Assembly: GCF_001952855.1 (NCBI RefSeq)
Contig: NZ_LPNO01000019.1
Span: forward strand, 22,094-86,093
Direction of reading: 5' to 3'
DNA: 64,000 nucleotides
From: Pseudomonas sp. ATCC PTA-122608
GTDB taxonomy: Bacteria > Pseudomonadota > Gammaproteobacteria > Pseudomonadales > Pseudomonadaceae
Below are positions 53,144 to 61,858 of this stretch, piece after piece. A program made the position numbers and the translations under genes. The stretch's first letter is position 1. Every line of letters starts with the position of its first letter. Under the pieces are notes generated by a model. The model did no database searches. It saw only the letters and a list, made by a program, of their open reading frames with translations, and was not told the origin of the DNA.

Positions 53144-54775
53144 TTACGCCTTCTTCTGATGTTGCGTCAGTGCTGCTTTAACGAAGCCGCTGAACAACGG
53201 GTGGCCGTCGCGCGGGGTCGATGTGAACTCCGGGTGGAACTGGCAAGCCACGAACCATGGATGATCCGGTGCTTCAACCACTTCAACCAGTGCGCCATCA
53301 CCGGAACGACCGGAGATTTTCAGGCCAGCTTCCATAATTTTCGGCAGCAGGTTGTTGTTCACTTCGTAGCGGTGACGGTGACGCTCGACGATCACGTCCT
53401 TGCCGTAGCAATCGTGAACCAAGGACCCCGGCTCCAGCAGGCAATCCTGCGCGCCGAGACGCATGGTGCCGCCCAGGTCGGAGGTTTCAGTACGGGTTTC
53501 GACGGCGCCGGTGGCATCTTCCCACTCGGTGATCAGGCCCACGACCGGGTGGCCGCTGGTGCGATCGAACTCGGTGGAGTTGGCGTCTTTCCAGCCCATC
53601 ACGTTACGGGCGAACTCGATGACCGCCACTTGCATGCCCAGGCAGATACCCAGGTACGGCACCTTGTTCTCACGAGCGTACTGGACGGCAGTGATCTTGC
53701 CTTCCACGCCACGCAGACCGAAGCCGCCCGGAACCAGGATGGCGTCAACACCTTCCAGCAGCGCAGTGCCTTGGTTCTCGATGTCTTCGGAGTCGATGTA
53801 GCGCAGGTTGACCTTGGTACGGTTGCTGATGCCCGCGTGGCTCATCGCTTCGATCAGCGACTTGTAGGCGTCCAGCAGTTCCATGTACTTGCCGACCATG
53901 GCGATGGTGACTTCATGCTCAGGGTTGAGCTTGGCGTCGACCACGGCTTCCCACTCGGACAGATCGGCGCCGCCACACTGCAGGCCGAAACGCTCGACGA
54001 CAAAATCATCCAGACCCTGGGAATGCAGGATGCCCGGAATCTTGTAGATGGTGTCGGCGTCTTCCAGGGCAATCACCGCACGTTCTTCAACGTTGGTGAA
54101 CTGGGCGATCTTGCGACGGGACGCGATGTCGATCGCGTGGTCGGAGCGGCACACCAGCACGTCCGGCTGCAGGCCGATGGAACGCAGTTCCTTGACCGAG
54201 TGCTGGGTAGGCTTGGTTTTGGTTTCGCCGGCGGTGGCGATGTACGGCACCAGTGTCAGGTGCATCAGCATCGCGCGCTTGGCGCCGACTTCGAAACGCA
54301 ACTGGCGGATGGCTTCGAGGAACGGTTGGGACTCGATGTCACCTACGGTGCCACCGATCTCGACCATTGCCACGTCGGCATCGCCTGCACCCTTGATGAT
54401 GCGGCGCTTGATTTCGTCGGTGATGTGCGGGATCACCTGGATGGTTGCACCCAGGTAGTCACCACGGCGCTCCTTGCGCAGCACGTGCTCGTAGACACGG
54501 CCGGTGGTGAAGTTGTTGTTCTGGGTCATGGTCGTGCGGATGAACCGCTCGTAGTGGCCCAGGTCCAGGTCGGTCTCGGCGCCGTCGTGAGTGACGAACA
54601 CTTCACCGTGCTGGAACGGGCTCATGGTGCCCGGGTCAACGTTGATGTACGGGTCCAGCTTGAGCATGGTGACCTTAAGTCCCCGCGCCTCCAGGATGGC
54701 CGCCAATGAAGCGGAGGCAATGCCTTTCCCCAATGAAGAAACAACACCGCCCGTGACGAATATGTAGCGCGTCAT
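53144..54775 (-). CDS. pyrG: CTP synthase
   Basis: Makes CTP from UTP with glutamine. N-terminal amidoligase domain starts TRYIFVTGGVVSSLGKGI; the C-terminal class I glutaminase has the nucleophile Cys in GICLGMQVAV and the HPEF site near the end. 543 residues. The 273 bp upstream (to tilS) hold no gene and should contain its promoter. Confidence 0.97.
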   Translation of the reverse strand: MTRYIFVTGGVVSSLGKGIASASLAAILEARGLKVTMLKLDPYINVDPGTMSPFQHGEVFVTHDGAETDLDLGHYERFIRTTMTQNNNFTTGRVYEHVLRKERRGDYLGATIQVIPHITDEIKRRIIKGAGDADVAMVEIGGTVGDIESQPFLEAIRQLRFEVGAKRAMLMHLTLVPYIATAGETKTKPTQHSVKELRSIGLQPDVLVCRSDHAIDIASRRKIAQFTNVEERAVIALEDADTIYKIPGILHSQGLDDFVVERFGLQCGGADLSEWEAVVDAKLNPEHEVTIAMVGKYMELLDAYKSLIEAMSHAGISNRTKVNLRYIDSEDIENQGTALLEGVDAILVPGGFGLRGVEGKITAVQYARENKVPYLGICLGMQVAVIEFARNVMGWKDANSTEFDRTSGHPVVGLITEWEDATGAVETRTETSDLGGTMRLGAQDCLLEPGSLVHDCYGKDVIVERHRHRYEVNNNLLPKIMEAGLKISGRSGDGALVEVVEAPDHPWFVACQFHPEFTSTPRDGHPLFSGFVKAALTQHQKKA

Positions 54776-55048
54776 GAAAAACCCTAGAAGTCTGCGTTAA
54801 AGCGGTCCGAGCCGCCGGGGAAAGCGAAGGAAGGCCGAAGCCCCCGATCACCTGCATTAATCACAGTGCACCTTTCAAAAAAACCGCCGCGTTGTGACAG
54901 ACCAGCAATGAAGCACCGGTACGTTGATCGCTACACATTTTTTGGAATCGCCCAGCAAAGACTGCTTGGTAATCGGCAACTGCTGCGATTCAGGCGAATC
55001 CACAGAAGTTGTATCAAGAAGGGAGCGTAGTCTACCGGAAAGGCTCTA

Positions 55049-56368
55049 TCAGCTCAAACCTTGATCGCAGGTTGGTGGCATCCAATGTAATTGCCAGCCG
55101 GTACCGCCAACTGCCTCAAGCCCCGGCAGGTTGGCCACAGCCAGCAATTGTTGGCCCTGATACAGCAGCGGCAATCTGCCACGGATGAAGCCTGGCACCG
55201 CGCGTTCATTAAGCAACCGCTTCAGGTCGCGCCGGCCCCGGCCTGGCAATTCCATGATTTCGCCGCCTTGGCGATAGCGGATGCACAAAGGGCCTTCGGG
55301 CGCGCTGCCACTGAAATGCAGTTGGCCGTTACCGGGTAACTGTAGTGGGTTTTGCGGCTGTGGCCAGCTCACCGATGCGTCAGAAAATTCCGACCAACTG
55401 GCGGGTAACCACCAGATATGCGCACCGCAACGGTGCAATTCACCGTCGGCCAGACGCCACAGCGGCTGTGCATCGTGTTTGGCGTCGCGCAAGGTCGCCC
55501 AGCCGGCCCAGTGCTCGCTGTCGGGCAAGCGCGTCAGCGGTGTCAGCCAGTGCCTAAGTGCGTTGCGCTGGCGGGCCTCGGAGAGCGTGGCTAGTGGCTC
55601 AAGGGTCAGCGACGGCAATGCCAGCCAGGGAAATGCCGGAGGCTGACTGGCGGCCAGCAGGTCCATTTGCGCCAGTTCGTCGAGCAAGCCCTGGGCTTCG
55701 CTCAAATGTTCGGCGCTGCGGGCCATGGTGCTGACGGCTTGGGGCCAACGTTCAGTCAGGTGCGGGAAAACATGGTGGCGCAGGTAATTGCGGGAGAAAC
55801 GCGGGTCGGCGTTGGACGGGTCTTCGATCCAGTCCAATTGATGCTCGCGAGCGTAGGCTTCCAAGTCGGCGCGGGAAACATCCAGCAAGGGCCGCACCAG
55901 GTAGCCTTCTGCGAGTGGGCGCTGCGCAGGCATCGCCGCCAGTCCGCGCACGCCAGCGCCACGCAACAAGCGAAACAGCAAGGTTTCGGCCTGGTCGTCG
56001 CGGTGCTGGCCTGTGATTAGCAACTCCTCTGCCCCGGTGACCTCGGCAAACGCCTGATACCGCGCCTCACGGGCCGCGCGCTCCAGGCTGGCGCCAGGCT
56101 GCACCTGCACGCGGATCACTTGCAGGGGAACGCCCAAGGCGTCGCAGATGGACTGGCAATGCGCCGGCCACGCGTCAGCCGCAGCTTGCAGACCATGGTG
56201 AACATGGATAACGCTGAGTGGCGGGAGTTTGTCGGTTTTGGCCAGAGTGACCAGAAGGTGCAGCAGGACGGTGGAGTCGAGGCCGCCAGAAAAGGCAATA
56301 TGCCAGGCCGGGGCGTTGCGCCAAGGGGCAAGGGTTTGCAGGAGTTTGGCGATTAAGGTGGGCTTCAT
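55049..56368 (-). CDS. tilS: tRNA(Ile)-lysidine synthase
   Basis: Adds lysine to C34 of tRNA-Ile(CAU); essential. PP-loop motif SGGLDSTVLL at residues 27-36 of the ATG 56368 reading (439 residues). Starts at 56383 or 56413 are possible but no SD supports them. C-terminal TilS domains are present. In other Pseudomonas tilS follows accA; here the upstream side is a REP remnant and the ECF gene. Confidence 0.93.
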   Translation of the reverse strand: MKPTLIAKLLQTLAPWRNAPAWHIAFSGGLDSTVLLHLLVTLAKTDKLPPLSVIHVHHGLQAAADAWPAHCQSICDALGVPLQVIRVQVQPGASLERAAREARYQAFAEVTGAEELLITGQHRDDQAETLLFRLLRGAGVRGLAAMPAQRPLAEGYLVRPLLDVSRADLEAYAREHQLDWIEDPSNADPRFSRNYLRHHVFPHLTERWPQAVSTMARSAEHLSEAQGLLDELAQMDLLAASQPPAFPWLALPSLTLEPLATLSEARQRNALRHWLTPLTRLPDSEHWAGWATLRDAKHDAQPLWRLADGELHRCGAHIWWLPASWSEFSDASVSWPQPQNPLQLPGNGQLHFSGSAPEGPLCIRYRQGGEIMELPGRGRRDLKRLLNERAVPGFIRGRLPLLYQGQQLLAVANLPGLEAVGGTGWQLHWMPPTCDQGLS

Positions 56369-56421
56369 AGCAAAGTACGTCATCAATCTGGAATGCGATA
56401 ACCCAGCATACACAAAGCAAA

Positions 56422-56449
56422 TGTGGGAGCGAGTAACCCCGCGCCCACA
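56422..56449. repeat. REP remnant
   Basis: TGTGGGAGCGAG and a mirrored CGCGCCCACA form an imperfect hairpin in 28 bases, a shortened REP sequence between tilS and the sigma factor gene. Confidence 0.6.
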
Positions 56450-56471
56450 TTTAGATCTCCAGCGCCTGCCG

Positions 56472-57698
56472 CTATCTGAGTTCAGCCAAGCGCCGCTCCA
56501 TAAAGCGCTTTTCCGGTTCTTGCCGGGTTAACGCCAGCGCCCGCCCAAACGCCCGCCGCGCCTCCTCCACCCGTCCCAGCCGCCGACAAAATTCGCCCCG
56601 TGCCGAGTGCGCCAGGTGATAGTCGACCAACTCCCCCCGCGCCAGAATCCCATCCACCAACTGCAACCCCGCCAACGCGCCATCGCGCATCGCAATGGCC
56701 ACCGCGCGATTGAGCTCGATCACGGGCGATGGCACCGCCCCGAGCAACACGTCATACAGCCCAACGATCTGCGGCCAGTCGGTCTCGTCAGCGCTCGCCG
56801 CCTCGGCATGCACCGCCGCAATCGCTGCCTGCAGGCTGTAGGGCCCGAAGCGGCGCGTGATCAGGGATTTCTCCACCAAAGCACATCCTTCAGCTATCAG
56901 CGAAGCGTCCCACAGCGAACGGTCCTGCTCATCCAGCAACACCAATTCACCGCCGGCCGACGTGCGTGCCGGGCGCCGGGATTCGTGGAGCAACATCAGC
57001 GCCAGCAGGCCCATCACTTCTGGCTCCGGCAACAACTCCATCAGCAATCGCCCCAGGCGAATCGCTTCACGGGTCAGGTCGTCACGGGTCAAGTCGGCGC
57101 CCGTAGACGCCGAATAGCCTTCGTTGAACACCAGGTAAATCACTCGCAGCACGCTGTCCAGGCGCTCGGGCAACTCTGCCAGGGACGGCACTTGATAGGG
57201 GATTTTTGCTTCGCGAATCTTGCTCTTGGCCCGCACGATGCGCTGAGCGATGGTGGCCGGTGTGGCGAGGAACGCTCGGGCGATTTCCTCGGTGGTGAGG
57301 TCGCAGATCTCACGCAAGGTCAGCGCCGCCTGGGCATCCGCCGCCAGTGCCGGGTGGCAACAGGTAAAGATCAGGCGCAGGCGGTCGTCTTCCACGTCTT
57401 CAGCGCTCCAGTCGGCTTCTTCCAATTCATCAGCCTGAGCCAGCAACTGGTCTTGATGCGCGGCAAACCGGGCCTGGCGGCGCAGGCGGTCGATGGCCTT
57501 GAAGCGCCCGGTGGAGACCAGCCAGGCCCGGGGATTGTCGGGCACGCCGTCTTGCTCCCAACGTTGCACCGCGACGAAGAACGCCTCGTGCAAGGCTTCT
57601 TCAGCGAGGTCGAAATCGCCGAGCAGGCGAATCAGGGTCGCCAGGATGCGCCGCGATTCGCTGCGATAAACCGCTTCGACCCGGGCCTGCACCGTCAA
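56472..57698 (-). CDS. ECF sigma factor, ECF42 type
   Basis: 408 residues. Sigma-70 region 2 at the N-terminus (YRSESRRILATLIRLLGDFDLAEEALHEAFF) and region 4 near residue 130 (ICDLTTEEIARAFLATPATIAQRIVRAKSKI). A C-terminal extension of about 200 residues ends in TPR-like EEARRAFGRALALTRQEPEKRF. Such a tail and a YCII/DGPF neighbour are the marks of ECF42; P. putida ECF-10 is one. No anti-sigma gene is next to it, as usual in this group. It overlaps the SRPBCC gene by four bases. Confidence 0.9.
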   Translation of the reverse strand: MTVQARVEAVYRSESRRILATLIRLLGDFDLAEEALHEAFFVAVQRWEQDGVPDNPRAWLVSTGRFKAIDRLRRQARFAAHQDQLLAQADELEEADWSAEDVEDDRLRLIFTCCHPALAADAQAALTLREICDLTTEEIARAFLATPATIAQRIVRAKSKIREAKIPYQVPSLAELPERLDSVLRVIYLVFNEGYSASTGADLTRDDLTREAIRLGRLLMELLPEPEVMGLLALMLLHESRRPARTSAGGELVLLDEQDRSLWDASLIAEGCALVEKSLITRRFGPYSLQAAIAAVHAEAASADETDWPQIVGLYDVLLGAVPSPVIELNRAVAIAMRDGALAGLQLVDGILARGELVDYHLAHSARGEFCRRLGRVEEARRAFGRALALTRQEPEKRFMERRLAELR

Positions 57699-58177
57699 TC
57701 GCGCAAGCCTTCGGTCACCAGCGTCACCAGCCGATCGAGGCTTTGGCCCCAGCCCTCGTGAAAGCCCATGGCTTCGTGGGCCTGCTTGGTTTCGGCGCTC
57801 CAGTGCATGGCACGGGCGGTGTAGAGGGTCTTGCCGTCGACGTCTTCAAAGGTGACTTCGGCGGTCATGAATGGCTGGCCCGAAGGAATCCAGCCGGGGG
57901 TGAACGCATCGGTAAACACCAGCCGACTGGGCGCGGTGATTTCGAGAAAAACGCCCTGGGTCGGGTACTCGCTGCCGTCGGGCGCGCGCATCAGGGTGCG
58001 AAATTGCCCACCGACCCACAGGTCCATTTCGCACTCGGGGGTGGTCATGCCGTGTGGGCCCCACCATTGCTGCAACAAGGCAGGCTCGGTCCAGGCACGG
58101 AATACGCGACTGCGAGGTGCGTCGATCAAGCGACTAATGGACAGTTCAAATTCGGCGGGCTTGGGTTGATTGCTCAT
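57695..58177 (-). CDS. SRPBCC / AHSA1-domain protein
   Basis: 160 residues, START-like fold: ELSISRLIDAPRSRVFRAWTEPALLQQWWGPHGMT is the usual opening, and GFHEGWGQSLDRLVTLV the C-terminal helix. Binds a hydrophobic ligand in some relatives; role here unknown. In operon with the ECF42 sigma factor and the YCII gene. Confidence 0.88.
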   Translation of the reverse strand: MSNQPKPAEFELSISRLIDAPRSRVFRAWTEPALLQQWWGPHGMTTPECEMDLWVGGQFRTLMRAPDGSEYPTQGVFLEITAPSRLVFTDAFTPGWIPSGQPFMTAEVTFEDVDGKTLYTARAMHWSAETKQAHEAMGFHEGWGQSLDRLVTLVTEGLRD

Positions 58178-58207
58178 GGGTCAACCTCCTGGATTTTATT
58201 GTTGTGA

Positions 58208-58552
58208 TCAGAGATTCAATTCACGCACAGGGCGTACTTCCACACTGCCGACCCGGGCGGCCGGAATGCCACCGGCCACCTGGATCGCTTCATTCAGGTC
58301 CTTGGCCTCGATCAGGTAAAACCCGGCGAGCTGCTCCTTGGTTTCGGCAAACGGCCCATCGGTGATCGATAGCTTGCCGTTGCGCATGCGCACGGTGGTG
58401 GCGGTGGTCACCGACTCCAGCGGCTCGGCGGCGAGCATCCGCCCGCTGGCCTGCACAGACTCGGCATAGGCAAAGCACTCCGGGTCCTTGGGACTGTCGG
58501 GCGAATCGTGCAGCACCTGTTCGTTGCTATAGATCAGGCAGAGGTATTTCAT
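58208..58552 (-). CDS. YCII (DGPF) domain protein
   Basis: 114 residues: MKYLCLIYSNEQ..., then the marker DGPFAETKEQLAGFYLIEAKDLNEA. DGPF proteins are the regular partner of ECF42 sigma factors and are their likely targets; enzymatic role not established. 30 bp upstream of the SRPBCC gene. Confidence 0.9.
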   Translation of the reverse strand: MKYLCLIYSNEQVLHDSPDSPKDPECFAYAESVQASGRMLAAEPLESVTTATTVRMRNGKLSITDGPFAETKEQLAGFYLIEAKDLNEAIQVAGGIPAARVGSVEVRPVRELNL

Positions 58553-58594
58553 GGGATTCTCCGTTTTCGGACAACTGACTATAGTTCGCGGCGA

Positions 58595-59014
58595 TCAAGG
58601 TTTCAGGTCGAACAGACCGGCGCCGGTTTCCATGTCGAAGGGTGCCGACCAATGCTCATGCACCACTTTCCACTCGCCGCCAACGCGCTGGTAGCCGGCG
58701 CTGACGCGCATCCAGCAAGTCTTGAGCACGCCGTCGGGCCCGGTGCCGCCACAGTGTGCGAGCCAGTGGGCAAAGGCGCTGTTATCGGCGGCGACGATAT
58801 GCATCTCATGGAAGTCAAAAACCCCGGGGCCCGGGCAGAACTCCATGCACGCCTTCCAGTGCGCCTGATAGGCGGCCTTGCCCTTGAATTGCAGGGCGCT
58901 AACGGCGTCGAACGCGACGATATCGTCGGCGTAAAAGCTGACAATCTTCTCGACATCCTTGACGGTGACGGCCTGTTTCCATTGTTCGATCAAGCTGCTG
59001 ATTGCGGTGCTCAT
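58595..59014 (-). CDS. SnoaL/NTF2-like protein
   Basis: 139 residues from ATG 59014 (AAGGAG upstream; MSTAISSLIEQWKQAV). Pattern of the DUF4440/SnoaL group: VKDVEKIVSFYADDIVAFD, then HEHWSAPFD at the end. Small cone-shaped fold used as enzyme or binding protein; substrate unknown. First gene of the probable ECF42 operon (42 bp before YCII). Confidence 0.85.
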   Translation of the reverse strand: MSTAISSLIEQWKQAVTVKDVEKIVSFYADDIVAFDAVSALQFKGKAAYQAHWKACMEFCPGPGVFDFHEMHIVAADNSAFAHWLAHCGGTGPDGVLKTCWMRVSAGYQRVGGEWKVVHEHWSAPFDMETGAGLFDLKP

Positions 59015-59159
59015 GGCGATACTCCTTGCGGGAAAAATCACTGAAGACACCCTTAGTCGACTGGGATATCAGCCAATCGACAGTGCCGCAAAAAATAATT
59101 GCGATGACCGCAAACCCGCTAGAATCCGCGCTTCTTTGTAGGATTCGGATGCTACGCCG

Positions 59160-59660
59160 ATGGAAACCCGCCTCGTCGCCTATCAGACGTTGACTGCTCT
59201 GCAACAACAGCAACTCAACACCCTTGAAGTGCACCCCGAACAACTGGGTTTTTCCGGCGATATCTACTGTGCGCTGAACACCCTGCTGGTCAATCCGAAT
59301 CCCGGCGTTGCAGGCTTTGCGTTACTCGCCGACGAGATTCCCGTCGCGTTCCTGCTGCTCAAACGCCCGCCGTGCCTGCCCCACTGGGCGGATGAGCACA
59401 GCGCGACGCTGCATGCGTTGCAAGTTGACCGCCATCAACAGGGCCAAGGGTTTGGCAAAGCCTGCCTGCAAGCCCTGCCCGCCGCCGCGCGCCTGGTTTG
59501 GCCGCAGATTAAAGCGCTGGAACTGTCGGTGGACACGGACAATGTGGCGGCGATGGGGCTGTATTTGCAGCAGGGCTGGGTGGACAGTGGAGAGGCGTAT
59601 AAGGGGCGGGTTGGGTATGAGCGCCGGCTGGCGTGGGTGTTTTGTGCCGAGGCACCTTGA
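59160..59660 (+). CDS. GNAT-family N-acetyltransferase
   Basis: 166 residues. The acetyl-CoA loop is QQGQGFGKACLQAL, and the C-terminal NVAAMGLYLQQGW is the normal GNAT strand-helix. Substrate unknown. A TAGAAT box at 59120-59125 lies about 35 bases before the ATG as a possible -10. Divergent from the ECF42 operon. Confidence 0.88.
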   Translation: METRLVAYQTLTALQQQQLNTLEVHPEQLGFSGDIYCALNTLLVNPNPGVAGFALLADEIPVAFLLLKRPPCLPHWADEHSATLHALQVDRHQQGQGFGKACLQALPAAARLVWPQIKALELSVDTDNVAAMGLYLQQGWVDSGEAYKGRVGYERRLAWVFCAEAP

Positions 59661-59670
59661 CAGCGCCGAA

Positions 59671-59713
59671 ATGTAACGTATACATAACTTATCAATGTAA
59701 ATGTAATGGTTAC
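59671..59713 (+). promoter_or_regulatory. AT-rich hipBA control region with repeats
   Basis: ATGTAA occurs three times (59671, 59695, 59701); GTAAC at 59673 is mirrored by GTTAC at 59709. HipB usually binds repeats just upstream of hipB. The stretch is much richer in A and T than the flanks. Binding is inference. Confidence 0.4.
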
Positions 59714-59718
59714 GAGAC

Positions 59719-59973
59719 ATGGACTCTTCTGTCATCACCCAGAGAATCGGCAGCCAAGTGCGCACCATGCGGCTCAACCGAGGCTATAAACAAGCGGAAT
59801 TGGCGCGTTTGGCGGGCGTAACTCGGCAAAAACTGATTGAAATCGAGCAAGGCAGCCCAACGGTCTCCATGAATGCCTACGCTCGAGTGATTGCCGCCTT
59901 GGGCAGTGAAATAAAATTGGTACCTGCCACCATGCCAACGCTGGAAGAAGTGGAGGACTTGTTCAATGAATAG
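59719..59973 (+). CDS. hipB: HipB-like antitoxin (HTH)
   Basis: 84 residues, a Cro/C1-type helix-turn-helix: RLNRGYKQAELARLAGVTRQKLIEIEQG. Short acidic tail as in HipB. It overlaps hipA by eight bases. As antitoxin it should bind HipA and repress the operon. Confidence 0.88.
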   Translation: MDSSVITQRIGSQVRTMRLNRGYKQAELARLAGVTRQKLIEIEQGSPTVSMNAYARVIAALGSEIKLVPATMPTLEEVEDLFNE

Positions 59974-61174
59974 CCCGAAGCTTCAAGTTCATACCCCTCA
60001 AGGCGCCAGCGGCAGCGTCTTCACCAGTGCAGGCGACTATCTTTTCCGCTACGGCGATAACGCACTACCACCCAGCGCACTCAGCCTGGTAATGCCCGTT
60101 CGCGCAGATGAATACCGCCGACGAGAGCTACATCCGATATTCCAGATGAACCTGCCAGAAGGGTTTGTGCTGGAGCAGCTTCGCAATCGCCTTGCCAAGA
60201 CAGTGAAGGTAGACCCGATGTTGCTGCTGGCATTGTCTGGTAGCAGTGCGCCTATCGGTCGCGTCTTCGTTTCCTCGGACCAAGTCAATGAGCTGATTCA
60301 GCGCAACGGGGCTCCGTCGACGGGAGAAAACCTGGACGAAATTCTCGCCTGGGACGGGGCGGAAGATCTTTTTGCTGACCTGGTAGATCGCTACATCCTG
60401 CGAGCAGGAATTTCCGGTGTTCAGCCCAAGGTGCTGGTGCCGGAAAAGCCACAAACCCCAGAGCAGAAATTCACTTCAAAAACCAACGATCTGATCATCA
60501 AAAGTGGGCGCGACGAATTTCCGGGATTGGCCATCAACGAATACCTGTGCATGTCCATTGCCAGAGATGCAGGCATACCCGTGCCGCCGTTTTACCTGTC
60601 GCAGAATCATAAGCTTTTCATCATGCGGCGCTTTGATCGGGATGAGCAGGCCAACCCCTTGGGCTTCGAAGACATGACCACGCTGATGGGCCTGTCTGCA
60701 GAACAGAAATACGGCAAGAGCTACAACATGATCGCCAAAGCCGTACGCGTTTACTGTTCGATTGAGCATGAACGCAGTTCTCTCGACCAACTGTTCGACA
60801 GCGTGGCCTTGAGTTGCATAGTGGGCAATGGCGATGCCCATCTGAAGAATTTCGGCCTGCTGTATAGCGACCCGATCAAGAGCGATGCCAGGCTTGCACC
60901 GGCTTACGACATTGCCAATACCACCGCCTACATTCCCGAGGACGCTCTGGCTCTCGACCTGGCCGGCAATAAATCTTTCTTTGCCTCACGTCTGGGTATC
61001 CTGGAGTTTGCTGGAATCTGTGAGGTGGAGAGACCCGAGGAGCGAATCCGGGCACTGCTCCAAACCCTTGAGGTTGTTCTCAAGCGTGAAGACGATTACT
61101 GCCGACAAGCCCCTAATGTTGCACAAGCTATACGGCAATCGGCGCAAGGCTATCAGCGCAGCTTCGGTGGCTGA
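59966..61174 (+). CDS. hipA: HipA-like serine/threonine kinase toxin
   Basis: 402 residues. E. coli HipA phosphorylates glutamyl-tRNA synthetase and causes persistence. Gly-rich loop AGISGVQPK with Ser150 at the same number as the autophosphorylated Ser150 of E. coli; catalytic loop GNGDAHLKNFG with Asp290 and Asn295; metal Asp315 in APAYDIANT. All key residues are present, so the kinase should be active. Slightly shorter than the 440-residue E. coli protein. Base use is less GC-rich than the neighbours. Confidence 0.9.
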   Translation: MNSPKLQVHTPQGASGSVFTSAGDYLFRYGDNALPPSALSLVMPVRADEYRRRELHPIFQMNLPEGFVLEQLRNRLAKTVKVDPMLLLALSGSSAPIGRVFVSSDQVNELIQRNGAPSTGENLDEILAWDGAEDLFADLVDRYILRAGISGVQPKVLVPEKPQTPEQKFTSKTNDLIIKSGRDEFPGLAINEYLCMSIARDAGIPVPPFYLSQNHKLFIMRRFDRDEQANPLGFEDMTTLMGLSAEQKYGKSYNMIAKAVRVYCSIEHERSSLDQLFDSVALSCIVGNGDAHLKNFGLLYSDPIKSDARLAPAYDIANTTAYIPEDALALDLAGNKSFFASRLGILEFAGICEVERPEERIRALLQTLEVVLKREDDYCRQAPNVAQAIRQSAQGYQRSFGG

Positions 61175-61206
61175 CACATCACCTGACCGATCGATAAGGA
61201 GTCCCA

Positions 61207-61812
61207 ATGCTCACCACGCTGGAACAACTCGAAACCGTCTACGGCCTCCCCCACGAACGGGCCGTGCGCAAGGAAATCCCGTTTCTCAACGAGGATTACC
61301 AGGCCATGGTCCGCGCGTCGCCCCTGGTGGTGGTGAGTTCGTCCGGCCCGGACGGCATCGATGGTTCGCCCCGTGGCGATGTGCCGGGGTTTGTGCGAAT
61401 CATCGACGAGCGCACGTTGGCGATTCCGGATCGGCCAGGGAATAACCGGCTCGACACCCTGCGCAATCTGGTGATGGACCCGCGTATAGCGTTGCTGTTC
61501 ATCATCCCGGGCATTGGCGAGACGTTGCGGGTCAACGGCCGGGCGCAGATTTCCATCGAACCCGAGTTGCTGGAGAGCTTTGCGGTGAATGGCAAAGCGG
61601 CCCGGTCGGTGATTCTGGTGCAGGTGGAGTCAGCGTATTTTCATTGCTCCAAAGCCTTTGTGCGTTCCGATTGCTGGAACCCGGAAAAGCATCTGGACCG
61701 CTCGGCACTGCCCAGCGCCGGGGCGTTTCACAAGCGCTTGAATGACGGGGCGTTCGACGCCGAAGCCTATGACCGCGAGATGCCGGAGCGGGTCAAGGCC
61801 ACGTTGTATTGA
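61207..61812 (+). CDS. pyridoxamine 5'-phosphate oxidase-like FMN-binding protein
   Basis: 201 residues, split-barrel flavoprotein of the MSMEG_1061 type: FLNEDYQAMVRASPLVVVSSSGPDG; the SPRGDVPGFVRI segment; RPGNNRLDTLRNL. Probably FMN- or F420-type cofactor and a small-molecule reductase or oxidase; substrate unknown. AAGGAG lies before the ATG. A hairpin follows the stop. Confidence 0.85.
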   Translation: MLTTLEQLETVYGLPHERAVRKEIPFLNEDYQAMVRASPLVVVSSSGPDGIDGSPRGDVPGFVRIIDERTLAIPDRPGNNRLDTLRNLVMDPRIALLFIIPGIGETLRVNGRAQISIEPELLESFAVNGKAARSVILVQVESAYFHCSKAFVRSDCWNPEKHLDRSALPSAGAFHKRLNDGAFDAEAYDREMPERVKATLY

Positions 61813-61821
61813 GAGGCTGTT

Positions 61822-61847
61822 GCAGGAGCGAACGTGCTCGCTCCTGC
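61822..61847 (+). repeat. short REP-like hairpin
   Basis: GCAGGAGCGA pairs with TCGCTCCTGC around six bases, in the convergent gap after the FMN-protein gene. It resembles one REP arm folded on itself and may end transcription. Confidence 0.6.
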
Positions 61848-61858
61848 CAGCGGTGCGG

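Noticed and set aside
54776..55048. Possible RNA gene or riboswitch between pyrG and tilS
   Set aside because: No strong stem-loop or known motif was seen; taken as the pyrG promoter region.
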